Positions 1 through 10,499 are shown, counted from the first letter of the stretch. The stretch is DNA of 40,850 bases from Thiobacillus denitrificans (GCA_020725005.1 DYFW01000010.1:1-40850); one strand, 5' to 3'. Notes: a model not told the origin generated them from the letters alone. Translations and numbers: made by a program.

Positions 1-874
<874 letters not shown>

Positions 875-921
875 TTACTCCTAGATCTTTGGATTCGGTT
901 GGATAACGTGTGCGTGCAGGC

Positions 922-1212
922 TTACTTCTCGATCACGCCCATGATGTCTTCTTCGCGCATCACCAGGAGCTCTTCGCCCTCGACCTTGACGGTCTGGCCG
1001 GCATACTTGCCGAACAGCACGCGGTCGCCGACTTTCACGTCCATCGGGATGAGTTTGCCCTGGTCGTCTTTCTTGCCGGCGCCGACGGCGATGATCTCGC
1101 CCTGGTCGGGCTTCTCGGCGGCGGTGTCGGGAATCACGATGCCGGAAGCGGTCTTGCGCTCTTCTTCCAGGCGCTTGACAATCACGCGGTCGTGCAGAGG
1201 ACGGATTTTCAT
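922..1212 (-). CDS. groS: Co-chaperonin GroES
   Basis: GroES (96 aa) is the heptameric lid of the GroEL chamber. The sequence starts [18 protein letters not shown], has the mobile-loop region around [14 protein letters not shown] (about residues 18-32), and ends with the conserved [13 protein letters not shown]. Length is exactly that of the family. It is the first gene of the minus-strand groES-groEL operon. An AGGTCTCC-like stretch upstream is only a modest ribosome site, but the start is fixed by homology. Regulation is by the CIRCE operator about 80 bases upstream. Confidence 0.98.
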   Translation of the reverse strand: MKIRPLHDRVIVKRLEEERKTASGIVIPDTAAEKPDQGEIIAVGAGKKDDQGKLIPMDVKVGDRVLFGKYAGQTVKVEGEELLVMREEDIMGVIEK

Positions 1213-1290
1213 TGCAAGGTCTCCATTGCGGTAAAGGTTGATGGCCGGCAGCCGGGCTGCCCGATAAAACAGGAAGCGGCGAAGCTGTTG

Positions 1291-1317
1291 TTAGCACTCG
1301 CCGCTATTGAGTGCTAA
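1291..1317. promoter_or_regulatory. CIRCE operator (HrcA binding site)
   Basis: Arms TTAGCACTC (1291-1299) and GAGTGCTAA (1309-1317) are separated by 9 bases. This is a perfect match to the CIRCE consensus. It lies directly downstream of the groES -10 box, so HrcA bound here would cover the transcription start. HrcA itself is not encoded in the window. Confidence 0.97.
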
Positions 1318-1345
1318 TGATAGGGGCGCACGATGACAATTTCAA
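1317..1345 (-). promoter_or_regulatory. groESL promoter (sigma-70-like, with sigma-32-like features)
   Basis: On the minus strand TTGAAA (1345-1340) and TATCAT (1322-1317) are 17 bases apart. The same stretch also reads CTTGAA, then 14 bases, then CCCCTATC, close to the heat-shock sigma-32 pattern. The -10 shares base 1317 with the CIRCE operator. Dual use of the site is inferred from sequence only. Confidence 0.8.
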
Positions 1346-1349
1346 GTCC

Positions 1350-2651
1350 ATGGACCTCTTGAGCCGCAGCCGCGCGGCGGTCTGGCACCCCTGCACCCAG
1401 ATGAAACAGCTGGAAGCCGACCCGCCGCTGGCGGTCGCGCGCGGCGAGGGTCCGTGGCTGATCGGCGTCGACGGCCGGATGTACCTCGACGCGATCTCGA
1501 GCTGGTGGGTCAACCTTTTCGGCCACTGCAATCCGCGCATCAACGCCGCGCTCACCGACCAGTTGGGCCGGCTCGAGCACGTGATGCTCGCCGGCGCGAC
1601 CCATGCCCCGGTGGTCGAGCTCTCCGAGCGGCTGGCGCAACTCACCGGGCTGGGCCACGCCTTCTATGGTTCGGACGGCGCCTCGGCCACCGAAATCGCG
1701 CTGAAAATGAGCGCTCACTACTGGCGTAACACCGGAAAACCGGAGAAGAACGGTTTCGTCAGCCTGCAGAACGGCTACCACGGCGAAACCGTCGGCGCCC
1801 TCTCGGTGACCGACATCCCGCTGTTCAAGGCCACCTACGAACCGCTGCTGAGGCCCACCGTGCAGGTGCCCACTCCGGACGCGCGGCTGGCCGAACCCGG
1901 GGAGTCGGCCGAGGCGTACGCGCTGCGCTGTGCCGACGCACTCGAAGCGCATCTGGCCGGGCACGCCGATACCACCGCCGCCTTCATCGTCGAGCCGCTG
2001 GTGCAGGGCGCGGCCGGCATGGCGATGTATCACCCGGTCTATCTCGCCCGGGCGCGCGAAGTGTGCACTCGCTATCAGGTGCACCTCATCGCCGACGAAA
2101 TCGCCGTCGGCTTCGGCCGCACCGGCACGCTGTTCGCCTGCGAGCAGGCCGGCGTCCGGCCGGATTTCATCTGTTTGTCGAAGGGGCTCACCGGCGGCTA
2201 CCTGCCCTTGTCGGCGGTGCTGACGACCGACGCCGTCTACGCGGCGTTCTGGGGCGACGAGACCGCGCGCGGCTTCCTGCATTCGCATTCCTACACCGGC
2301 AATCCGCTCGCCTGCCGCGCCGCGCTGGCGGTGCTCGACCTATTCGAGCAGGACCGCGTGATCGCCGCCAACCGGGTCAAGGCCGACGCATTTACAGGAA
2401 TCCTGGACAAGGTGTGTGCTCACCCACGGGTGCGCCATTTCCGCCACTTGGGCATGATCTGGGCCTTCGATGTCCATGACGCGAAACCGGGTTTTGCCAG
2501 CCGCTTCCATCGAGCGGCCCTGGCGCAAGGCGTGTTCATCCGCCCGATCGGCGCCACCGTCTATTTCATGCCGCCCTACGTCGTCGAAGCCGACGCCGTG
2601 CGCGACCTAGCCGAGGTGCTCTGCGCCTGTCTCGACGATCCGGCCGTCTGA
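1350..2651 (+). CDS. bioA: Adenosylmethionine-8-amino-7-oxononanoate aminotransferase (BioA)
   Basis: BioA is a PLP enzyme that converts KAPA to DAPA using SAM as amino donor in biotin synthesis. The 433-aa product has a typical N-terminus (AAVWHPCTQMK), SSWWVNLFGH (residues 50-59), the GSDGASATE cofactor-phosphate region (107-115), the PLP-contacting Asp in IADE (D249) and the Schiff-base lysine in CLSKGLTGG (K278). I chose the ATG at 1350 because homology begins there. In-frame starts at 1311 (GTG) and 1317 (ATG) would overlap the CIRCE element. It is divergent from groESL. No other bio genes are near. Confidence 0.95.
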   Translation: MDLLSRSRAAVWHPCTQMKQLEADPPLAVARGEGPWLIGVDGRMYLDAISSWWVNLFGHCNPRINAALTDQLGRLEHVMLAGATHAPVVELSERLAQLTGLGHAFYGSDGASATEIALKMSAHYWRNTGKPEKNGFVSLQNGYHGETVGALSVTDIPLFKATYEPLLRPTVQVPTPDARLAEPGESAEAYALRCADALEAHLAGHADTTAAFIVEPLVQGAAGMAMYHPVYLARAREVCTRYQVHLIADEIAVGFGRTGTLFACEQAGVRPDFICLSKGLTGGYLPLSAVLTTDAVYAAFWGDETARGFLHSHSYTGNPLACRAALAVLDLFEQDRVIAANRVKADAFTGILDKVCAHPRVRHFRHLGMIWAFDVHDAKPGFASRFHRAALAQGVFIRPIGATVYFMPPYVVEADAVRDLAEVLCACLDDPAV

Positions 2652-2662
2652 GCAACACGGGC

Positions 2663-2707
2663 TTGACGCGCTGCGACGCCCCCGATAAGGTAGTAATTGG
2701 TCACTAC
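2663..2707 (+). promoter_or_regulatory. Promoter and likely TetR operator upstream of the efflux operon
   Basis: A TTGACG -35 (2663-2668) is followed 17 bases later by a weak -10 (TAAGGT, 2686-2691). An imperfect 18-bp palindrome GTAGTaATTGGTcACTAC (2690-2707; 12 of 18 positions symmetric) overlaps the -10/start region and ends 12 bases before the tetR ATG. Its position suggests autorepression by the adjacent TetR protein; binding is inferred. Confidence 0.6.
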
Positions 2708-2719
2708 CCGGAGGCGAGC

Positions 2720-3337
2720 ATGGCCGAGAATATCCCACGCAGGCGGCTGGACGCTGACGCGCGGCGCGAGGAGATCGTCCGCGTCACGCTCGATCTGGCC
2801 GCGAAGCAAGGGGTCGACGACGTCACGACGCAGGACATGGCGCGGGCAATGGGCGTGACCCAGGGCGCGGTGTTCCGTCACTTCCCCAGCAAGGACGCGA
2901 TCTGGCTCGCCGTCATGCACTGGGTACGCGACCGGCTGACCGCCGTTCTGGGGCGCGCCGCCGAACAGGGCCGCGACCCCATCGACGCGCTCGCGCGCAT
3001 GTTCACGGCGCACATCGACTTCATCGCCGCGCATCCGGCGATTCCGCGCGTGCTTACCTCCGATCACCTGCACACGCGCAGCCAGCCGCTGCGGCAGCTC
3101 GTCACCGAAATCATGCTGAGCTACGAAGCCCGGGTCGCCGGGCTGCTCGAGGCGGCGAAAGCCGGGGGGCTCGCTCGCGCCGATCTCGACGCGCACGCAG
3201 CGGCGACGCTCTATATTGGCATGATCCAGGGCCTGGTCCTGCAGGCATCGCTGCTGCGCGGCCGCCGCTCACTCAAGGCTGAGGCGGCGCGCACCTTCCC
3301 GGTTTTCCTGCAGGCGGTCCGGCCGTCCAACCCTTAG
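2720..3337 (+). CDS. TetR/AcrR family transcriptional regulator
   Basis: A 205-aa one-component repressor-type protein. The N-terminal TetR helix-turn-helix is clear: RREEIVRVTLDLAAKQG, then TTQDMARAMGVTQGAVFRHFPSKDAI (about residues 14-60), followed by a helical ligand-binding domain of normal length. The ATG at 2720 has a GGAGG sequence about 5 bases upstream; an earlier in-frame start at 2663 would lie in the promoter. It is first in a run with a cytochrome c', an HlyD adaptor and an ABC permease/ATPase, so it probably controls that exporter. The inducer cannot be told from sequence. Confidence 0.93.
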   Translation: MAENIPRRRLDADARREEIVRVTLDLAAKQGVDDVTTQDMARAMGVTQGAVFRHFPSKDAIWLAVMHWVRDRLTAVLGRAAEQGRDPIDALARMFTAHIDFIAAHPAIPRVLTSDHLHTRSQPLRQLVTEIMLSYEARVAGLLEAAKAGGLARADLDAHAAATLYIGMIQGLVLQASLLRGRRSLKAEAARTFPVFLQAVRPSNP

Positions 3338-3347
3338 GAGTTTTCCC

Positions 3348-3809
3348 ATGAAGTCGTATTCGCCGACCCTGCTAACGCTGCTCGCGCTCGCCGTGCCCGC
3401 GGCGGCTGCCGCACCAGACGCCGCCCGGCTCGACCACCGTGCCGTGCTGACGCTCACGCCCGCCGAGCGCGGAATCCTGCTCGAGGAAATGCACGCCTTC
3501 CTTGCCGGGGTGCAGAAGCTCACCGATGCGCTCGGACGCCAGGACTATCCCGCCGCCGCGCAGGCCGCCCGGGTGCTGGGCCCGGGGATGGCGCACGCGG
3601 TGCCCGCGGCGATGCGTGCGAAGCTGCCGCTCGAATTCCGCCAGCTTGGCGCGTCGACCCACGCGGATTTCGCGCAGATCGCGATGGACGCCGAAAGCCT
3701 GGGCGACGCCAGCCACAGCCTTGGCCAGCTCGCGTCCACGCTGCAGAAGTGCGTCGCCTGCCATACCACCTACCAGGTCCGCCCGGCACCCGTGGCGGGC
3801 CGCCGCTGA
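3348..3809 (+). CDS. Exported cytochrome c'-like monohaem protein
   Basis: A 153-aa protein with a Sec signal peptide (hydrophobic LLTLLALAVPAAAAA, cleavage near residue 21-22) and a single CVACH haem c site close to the C-terminus (C135, C138, H139). A mainly helical body with a C-terminal CxxCH is the layout of the cytochrome c' four-helix-bundle family. Members bind small gases (NO, CO) or carry electrons in the periplasm; which applies here is unknown. It lies 10 bases after tetR and 9 bases before the HlyD adaptor gene, so all appear co-transcribed. A cytochrome inside an efflux operon is unusual. Confidence 0.85.
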   Translation: MKSYSPTLLTLLALAVPAAAAAPDAARLDHRAVLTLTPAERGILLEEMHAFLAGVQKLTDALGRQDYPAAAQAARVLGPGMAHAVPAAMRAKLPLEFRQLGASTHADFAQIAMDAESLGDASHSLGQLASTLQKCVACHTTYQVRPAPVAGRR

Positions 3810-3818
3810 GCCGCCGCC

Positions 3819-5003
3819 ATGTCGATTCGCCACTTCTTGCCTGGCCGCCGTGGCCTTGTCCTCGCGCTCGGCGTCCTTGCCTTCCTCGCGGCGTTCGTGT
3901 GGCTCGTCACGACGCGTGGTCCGCTCGCGCCGGTCGGCGTCGAGACAGCCGAAGTCGTGCGCGCCGACCTCGGCCCCGAGGTTGACGGCATCGGCACGGT
4001 CGAGGCGCGGCATGTCTACGCGGTGGGGCCGATCCAGACAGGGCGCCTGTTGCGCGTGCAGGTCGACCTGGGCGACCGCGTCGCGCGCGGCCAGCTGCTG
4101 GCCGCGCTCGACCCGATCGATCTTGCCGAGCGGGTCGAGGCCGCCGGCAGTGCTGCCGCGCGCGCGCGCCAGGCGGCGCAGGCGGCACAGGCCCAGGTGG
4201 CGGAAGCGGAGAGCCGCGCCAGGCTGGCGCAGGCCAACAGCGAGCGCTATCAGGCGCTCTATCGCCAGAACTTCGTCGCCCGGGAAATGGCCGAGAGTCG
4301 CCGCCACGAAGCCGCCGCCGCCGAAGCCGCGTTGGCCGCCGCGCGCGCCAATGCGGTCGCGGCGCAGCGCGAGATCGCGCGTGCCGAAGCCGAGCTGCGC
4401 GGCGTCGAGCAGGTGCGCAACAGCCTCAAGCTAGTGAGTCCGGTCGACGGCGTGGTGACCGCGCGCGAAGCCGAGCCGGGCGCCACGGTGGCCGCCGGGC
4501 AGGCGGTGGTGCGGCTGGTCGACCCATCGCAGCTGTGGGTGCGCGCGCGCGTCGACCAGGCGCGTGCCGAGGGCGTGCAGGTGGGACAACGCGCCGACAT
4601 TACCCTGCGTTCCGGGCCGGGCCGGGCGCTGCCGGGCAAGGTGGCACGCATCGAGCTGCAAAGCGATGCGCTCACCGAGGAGCGCATCGTCAACGTTGCC
4701 TTTGATACCCCGCCGGCGCAGCTCTATCTGGGCGAGCTGGCGGAGGTGACCGTCCGCCTCCCCGCGGCGCACGCTGTACTCAGCGTGCCGCGCGCGGCGC
4801 TCACGCGGCACGGGGGCAAGCCCGGCGTGTGGCGGATCGACCAGGGCCGCGCGCGCTTCCAGCCGGTCGAGCCCGGCGTGCAGAGCCCGCAGCGGGTGCA
4901 GATCATCTCGGGACTCGCCGCCGGCGATCGCGTCATCGCGTACAGCGCGAAACAGCTCGACGACGGCGTGCGAGTGCGCGAACAGCGGCTGACGCCGCGC
5001 TGA
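3819..5003 (+). CDS. HlyD-type periplasmic adaptor (membrane fusion) protein of an ABC exporter
   Basis: The 394-aa product has one N-terminal membrane anchor (about residues 10-30), then a lipoyl-like half motif (GRLLRVQVDLGDRVARGQLLAALD). A long Ala/Glu/Arg-rich coiled-coil hairpin (about 95-200) follows, then the second lipoyl half (LVSPVDGVVTAREAEPGATVAAGQ) and beta-barrel and proximal domains. This is the layout of HlyD/MacA/DevB adaptors that connect an inner-membrane pump to an outer-membrane channel. The permease starts 11 bases downstream. No TolC-like gene lies in the window, so the channel would be supplied from elsewhere. Confidence 0.92.
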   Translation: MSIRHFLPGRRGLVLALGVLAFLAAFVWLVTTRGPLAPVGVETAEVVRADLGPEVDGIGTVEARHVYAVGPIQTGRLLRVQVDLGDRVARGQLLAALDPIDLAERVEAAGSAAARARQAAQAAQAQVAEAESRARLAQANSERYQALYRQNFVAREMAESRRHEAAAAEAALAAARANAVAAQREIARAEAELRGVEQVRNSLKLVSPVDGVVTAREAEPGATVAAGQAVVRLVDPSQLWVRARVDQARAEGVQVGQRADITLRSGPGRALPGKVARIELQSDALTEERIVNVAFDTPPAQLYLGELAEVTVRLPAAHAVLSVPRAALTRHGGKPGVWRIDQGRARFQPVEPGVQSPQRVQIISGLAAGDRVIAYSAKQLDDGVRVREQRLTPR

Positions 5004-5014
5004 GTTCACGTCGC

Positions 5015-6208
5015 ATGATCAACCTTGCCGGGCGCGACATCGCGCATCACCTCAAGAGTTACCTTTTGACCGGGCTGGGCCTGGGCTTGCTGATCGGCGT
5101 CACGCTCACCATGGCCGGCGTCTACCGCGGCATGGTCGATGACGCCCGCGTGCTGCTGCGCGCGGTCGACGCCGACATCTGGGTGGTGCAGCAGCACACG
5201 CTCGGCCCCTTCGCCGAGCCCTCGTCGGTGCCCGACGACCTCTATCGCGCGCTGGCGGGAATCGAGGGCGTGGCCGAGACCGGCAACGTCGCCTACCTCA
5301 CCATGCAGGTGACGCACCGGGGCAAAACCCAGCGCGTGATGGTGGCGGGCCACGAGACGGGCAAGCCCGGCGGGCCGTCTTTTCTGGTGGCGGGCCGTCC
5401 CATCGCCCGCGCGCACTACGAGGCGGTGGCCGACGCCAAGACTGGCTTCGCCGTCGGCGACGTGGTGCGCATCCGCCGCAACGACTACACCGTCGTCGGC
5501 CTCACCCGCCGCATGGTGTCGTCGAACGGCGACCCGATGCTGTTCATCCCGCTGAAGGACGCGCAGGAAGCGCAGTTCCTGAAAGACAACGACGCCATCG
5601 TCGAGGACCGCCGCCGGCTCGAAGCCAACCCGGCGGTCAACCGCCCCGGCCAGCCCGGCGTGCTGGAGGCGGTGCAGGCGATCCAGGCGTCCAGCCACAA
5701 GGTCAACGCGGTGCTGCTGCGGCTTGCGCCCGGCGCCGACGCGCGCGCGGTCGCCGACGCCATCGCGCGCTGGCAGCGGTACACCGCCTACACGCGCGAC
5801 GACATGGAGGACATCCTCGTCGCCAAGCTCATCGCCACGGCGGCGAAGCAGATCGGGCTGTTTCTCATCATTCTCGCGGTGGTGAGCGCGGCCATCGTCG
5901 CCTTCATCATCTACACGATGACGCTTGGCAAGATCAAGGAGATTGCCGTGCTGAAGCTGATCGGCACCCGGAACCGCACCATTGCCGCGATGATCGTGCA
6001 GGAGGCGCTGGGCCTGGGCGTCATCGGATTCTTCGTCGGCAAGTTCGCCGCCACGCTGTGGGCCCCGGCCTTCCCCAAGTACGTGCTGCTCGAGACCGGC
6101 GACGCCGTGCGCGCCTTCGCGCTTACGCTCATCGTGTGCACGCTGGCTTCGGTGCTGGCGATCCGTGCCGCGCTCAGAATCGACCCGGCGGAGGCGATCG
6201 GTGGCTGA
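5015..6208 (+). CDS. ABC transporter permease, FtsX/MacB (DevC-like) type
   Basis: A 397-aa inner-membrane protein. One N-terminal helix (LLTGLGLGLLIGVTLTMAG) is followed by a large MacB-like periplasmic domain (about residues 40-270) and three C-terminal helices of the FtsX domain, with the typical KIKEIAVLKLIGTRN coupling stretch after the second helix. The ATG at 5015 matches the family start; upstream codons in this frame lie within the adaptor gene. It overlaps the ATPase gene by 8 bases. Together they form a DevBCA/MacAB-like exporter. The substrate is unknown. Confidence 0.92.
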   Translation: MINLAGRDIAHHLKSYLLTGLGLGLLIGVTLTMAGVYRGMVDDARVLLRAVDADIWVVQQHTLGPFAEPSSVPDDLYRALAGIEGVAETGNVAYLTMQVTHRGKTQRVMVAGHETGKPGGPSFLVAGRPIARAHYEAVADAKTGFAVGDVVRIRRNDYTVVGLTRRMVSSNGDPMLFIPLKDAQEAQFLKDNDAIVEDRRRLEANPAVNRPGQPGVLEAVQAIQASSHKVNAVLLRLAPGADARAVADAIARWQRYTAYTRDDMEDILVAKLIATAAKQIGLFLIILAVVSAAIVAFIIYTMTLGKIKEIAVLKLIGTRNRTIAAMIVQEALGLGVIGFFVGKFAATLWAPAFPKYVLLETGDAVRAFALTLIVCTLASVLAIRAALRIDPAEAIGG

Positions 6209-6911
6209 GGCGCCCGCTATCCGCATCGAGGGCCTGACCAAACGCTACGGCAGCGGCAGCACTGCGGTCGATGCGCTGAAGGGCGTCGACATGACCGTCT
6301 ATCCCGGCGAGGTGGTCGGGCTGATCGGCCCGTCCGGGTCGGGCAAGACGACGCTGCTGAAATGCCTCGGCGCGGTGATCGAGCCGACCACAGGGAAATT
6401 TACCCTCGGCGGCGACGTGATCTACGACAACGGCTGGAAGACGGGCGACCTGCGCGCGCTGCGCCGTGATCGAATCGGTTTCGTGTTCCAGGCGCCCTAC
6501 CTCATCCCGTTTCTCGATGCCACCGACAACGTCGCCTTGCTGCCCATGCTGGCGGGCGTGGGGAATGCCGAGGCGCGCGCAACCGCCCTGGAGATGCTGA
6601 CCGCGCTCGACGTGCAACACCGCGCCGCCGCGCGCATCGCCGAACTCTCCGGCGGCGAGCAGCAACGCGTGGCGATCGCGCGCGCGCTGGTGAACCGTCC
6701 GCCCATCGTGTTGGCAGATGAGCCGACCGCGCCGCTCGACAGCGAACGCGCGCTCACCGTGGTGAAGATCCTCAACCGCCTGGCGCAGGCATTCCGCACC
6801 GCGATCATCGTCGTCACCCACGACGAGAAGATCATCCCGACCTTCAAACGCATCTACCATATCCGCGACGGCAAGACCTACGAAGAGGCAGGCGAAGGGC
6901 GACCGCTATGA
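6201..6911 (+). CDS. ABC transporter ATP-binding protein (LolD/DevA/MacB type)
   Basis: The 236-aa ATPase has all nucleotide-binding motifs: Walker A GPSGSGKTT (43-51), Q-loop VFQAP (about 95-99), signature LSGGEQQ (149-155), Walker B IVLADEP (169-175) with catalytic Glu, and H-loop THD (H207). It starts with GTG at 6201, inside the last codons of the permease gene, and its TGA overlaps the ATG of the following gene (ATGA), so expression is coupled on both sides. It should power the permease encoded just upstream. Confidence 0.94.
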   Translation: MAEAPAIRIEGLTKRYGSGSTAVDALKGVDMTVYPGEVVGLIGPSGSGKTTLLKCLGAVIEPTTGKFTLGGDVIYDNGWKTGDLRALRRDRIGFVFQAPYLIPFLDATDNVALLPMLAGVGNAEARATALEMLTALDVQHRAAARIAELSGGEQQRVAIARALVNRPPIVLADEPTAPLDSERALTVVKILNRLAQAFRTAIIVVTHDEKIIPTFKRIYHIRDGKTYEEAGEGRPL

Positions 6912-8323
6912 AACTCACTTTCCTGGGCGCGGCGCGTGAAGTCACCGGTTCCTGCTATCTGGTAGAGGCCGACGGCGTACGCTTCCTGGTCGACTGCGGC
7001 CTGTTCCAGGGCGGGCGCGAGACGCGCGCCAAGAACCAGCGTGCGTTTCCCTTCGATCCGCGCAGCCTCGATTTCGTGATTCTCACGCACGCCCATATCG
7101 ATCATTCCGGCCTGCTGCCGCGGCTGGTCGCGCTCGGCTTCAAGGGCATGATCCACGCGACGCGCGCAACCTGCGACCTGTTGGGCGTGATGCTGCCCGA
7201 TTCGGCGCACATCCAGGAAAAGGAAGCGGAATACGCCAACCTCGACCGCTTTCGCCGCGGCATCGAAAAAGGCGGCGTCCCGCACGACGTGGCGCCGCTG
7301 TATACCGTGGCGCAGGCACAGGCTTCGCTCAAGCGCCTCAATCCGGTCGACTACGACCTCGAGATCGCGCCGCATCCCGAGGTGCGCTGCAGCTTCCGCG
7401 ACGCCGGCCACATCCTCGGCTCGGCGATCGTCGAGGTCTGGGTGGGCGAGGGCCCGCGCCGGCGCAAGATCGTGTTCTCCGGCGACCTCGGGCAGCCTGC
7501 GCGGCCCCTGCTGCGCGACCCGACGCCGATTGCCGACGCCGATTACCTGCTGGTCGAATCGACCTACGGCGACCGCGACCACAAGAGCATGGCGGCGACG
7601 CAGGACGAACTCGTCGAGGCCGTGCGCGACACGATTGAGCGCAAGGGCGGCAACGTCGTCGTTCCCGCTTTCGCTGTCGGCCGCACCCAGGACATGCTCT
7701 ACCTGCTCGCCGACCTCAGCCGTCGCGGGCGCCTGCCGAAACTGTCGGTGTTCGTCGATTCGCCCATGGCCACCGCCGCCACCGAGATCACCTACCGGCA
7801 CATGGCGCTGCTCGACGACGAGACGCATCAACTGATGGGCCGTCAAGGCGGCGCGCAGTATTTCCGCAAGCTCGATTTCGTCGAGGACGTGGAGGAGTCG
7901 AAGGCGCTCGACCGCATCAAGGGCGGCGCCGTGATCATCTCGGCGAGCGGCATGTGCGAGGCCGGTCGCATCAAGTTCCACCTGCGCGCCAACCTGCCGC
8001 GGCGCGAATCGACGGTGCTCATCACCGGCTTCCAGGCCGCCGGCACCCTCGGCCGCCGCCTGGTCGACGGCGCCAGGCGCGTGCGCCTCTTGGGCGAGGA
8101 CATCCCGGTGCGCGCCGACCTCTATACGCTCGGCGGCCTGTCGGCGCACGCCGACCGCAGCGCGCTCTTGGCCTGGCTCGGGCATTTCCGCAACGCGCCG
8201 CGCCGCGTGTTCGTCGTGCACGGCGAGGAGGCGGTCGCCGACGGCTTCGCCGCGACGCTCCGCCAGCGCTTCGGCTGGGACACGCAGGCGCCGGCGCCGG
8301 GACAGGCCGTCGTGCTCGATTGA
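6908..8323 (+). CDS. MBL-fold beta-CASP protein with RNA-specificity domain (predicted exo/endoribonuclease)
   Basis: A 471-aa zinc-dependent hydrolase of the CPSF73/Ysh1-like group. It carries the metal-binding HAHIDH (H61, H63, D65, H66), SGDLGQ, the beta-CASP stretches PAFAVGRTQ, DSPMA and SASGMCEAGRI, then GGLSAHADRS and a C-terminal VFVVHGEE. These are the RMMBL features of RNA-processing nucleases. It is complete and appears catalytically competent. Its ATG overlaps the stop of the ABC ATPase, so it belongs to the exporter operon, an unexpected partner. Its RNA or other substrate is not predictable here. Confidence 0.9.
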   Translation: MKLTFLGAAREVTGSCYLVEADGVRFLVDCGLFQGGRETRAKNQRAFPFDPRSLDFVILTHAHIDHSGLLPRLVALGFKGMIHATRATCDLLGVMLPDSAHIQEKEAEYANLDRFRRGIEKGGVPHDVAPLYTVAQAQASLKRLNPVDYDLEIAPHPEVRCSFRDAGHILGSAIVEVWVGEGPRRRKIVFSGDLGQPARPLLRDPTPIADADYLLVESTYGDRDHKSMAATQDELVEAVRDTIERKGGNVVVPAFAVGRTQDMLYLLADLSRRGRLPKLSVFVDSPMATAATEITYRHMALLDDETHQLMGRQGGAQYFRKLDFVEDVEESKALDRIKGGAVIISASGMCEAGRIKFHLRANLPRRESTVLITGFQAAGTLGRRLVDGARRVRLLGEDIPVRADLYTLGGLSAHADRSALLAWLGHFRNAPRRVFVVHGEEAVADGFAATLRQRFGWDTQAPAPGQAVVLD

Positions 8324-8350
8324 CGCATCCGGCAAGCGGCGCAGGAGGGG

Positions 8351-9205
8351 TCAGGGTGTGCCGGCCGGCAAGCGTTGCAGCAACTCGCGCACGTAATTCA
8401 CCGGGATGGCGTAGCTGATCCCGCTCGGGTTCGACAGTGCGGCCTCCTTGGCGCCCTTCACGTAAACCGAGTTCACCACGCCCAGCACCTCCCCGGTATC
8501 TGGATGCCATACCGGGCTGCCGCTGTTGCCGGGGTAGGCGATGGCGTCGAGCGCGAAGACCTCATAGGGCTCTTGTGCCTGCTTCAGGGTGCGCACATTG
8601 AGCTGCGCCGCGTTGGCCACAGGTGTGTAGATCGGCACGATGGCCGCCAGGCCGGCGCGGTGCGTCGAGGGGTTGAGGCCGAGCACCGAGCCGATCGGGT
8701 AGCCGGTGAAATAGAGTTGCCAGCCTTCGCGCGCACGGTCGGAATCGCCGAGTTTGAGCGCCGGCAGCGCATCGCCCGTGATGCGCAGCACGGCGAGGTC
8801 GCGCGCGCGGTCGGTGGCGACCACGCGGGCTTCGCGCACCACCATCTGGCGGTCACGCCCGACGAAGATGGCGTAGCGCTCTTTTTTCTCGGGATCGAGC
8901 GGCTTGGCGAAGATGTGCGCGCACGACACGACGTGGTATCCGTCCAGCACGGCGAAACCCGTGCCCATCAGGCTGGCGCGCGGGCTGGCGGTGGGGCTGA
9001 ACAGGCCGACGCCGACCACCCCGGGGCGAACCGCTTGCAGGGTGTCGGCGACGTCGGCCTGCGCCGGCAGCGCCAGTACGACGAGGCAGGCGGCCCAGCT
9101 GGTACGTCGCTTGCTCGCCCACTGGCCTGCCAGCCGGCGCACGTGACCGGGCAGCGTCACACAAATTCGATACAATCCGGGCGGCAGCAAAGACTCTATT
9201 TTCAT
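8351..9205 (-). CDS. Exported trypsin-like serine protease (no PDZ domain)
   Basis: A 284-aa (longest-frame) S1-family protease with the catalytic triad visible: His in SCAHIF (H97), Asp in RDLAVL (D136) and Ser in GNSGSP (S228). Unlike HtrA/DegP it ends soon after the protease domain, with no PDZ domain. A signal-like hydrophobic segment ends in ALPAQA near residue 50. A 50-residue leader is long, so the true start may be an internal codon such as GTG at 9160. The -10 element of the divergent tviB-like gene lies within the first codons of the long form. Substrate unknown. It converges with the MBL gene 27 bases away. Confidence 0.83.
   Translation of the reverse strand: MKIESLLPPGLYRICVTLPGHVRRLAGQWASKRRTSWAACLVVLALPAQADVADTLQAVRPGVVGVGLFSPTASPRASLMGTGFAVLDGYHVVSCAHIFAKPLDPEKKERYAIFVGRDRQMVVREARVVATDRARDLAVLRITGDALPALKLGDSDRAREGWQLYFTGYPIGSVLGLNPSTHRAGLAAIVPIYTPVANAAQLNVRTLKQAQEPYEVFALDAIAYPGNSGSPVWHPDTGEVLGVVNSVYVKGAKEAALSNPSGISYAIPVNYVRELLQRLPAGTP
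9171..9176 (+). promoter_or_regulatory. Probable -10 box for the tviBC-like pair
   Basis: TACAAT lies 42 bases before the tviB-like ATG, giving an untranslated leader of about 35 bases with AGGGAA as ribosome site. I see no convincing -35 at the usual spacing. Confidence 0.45.
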
Positions 9206-9218
9206 AAGGGAATCCAGA

Positions 9219-10498
<1,280 letters not shown>

Positions 10499-10499
<1 letters not shown>

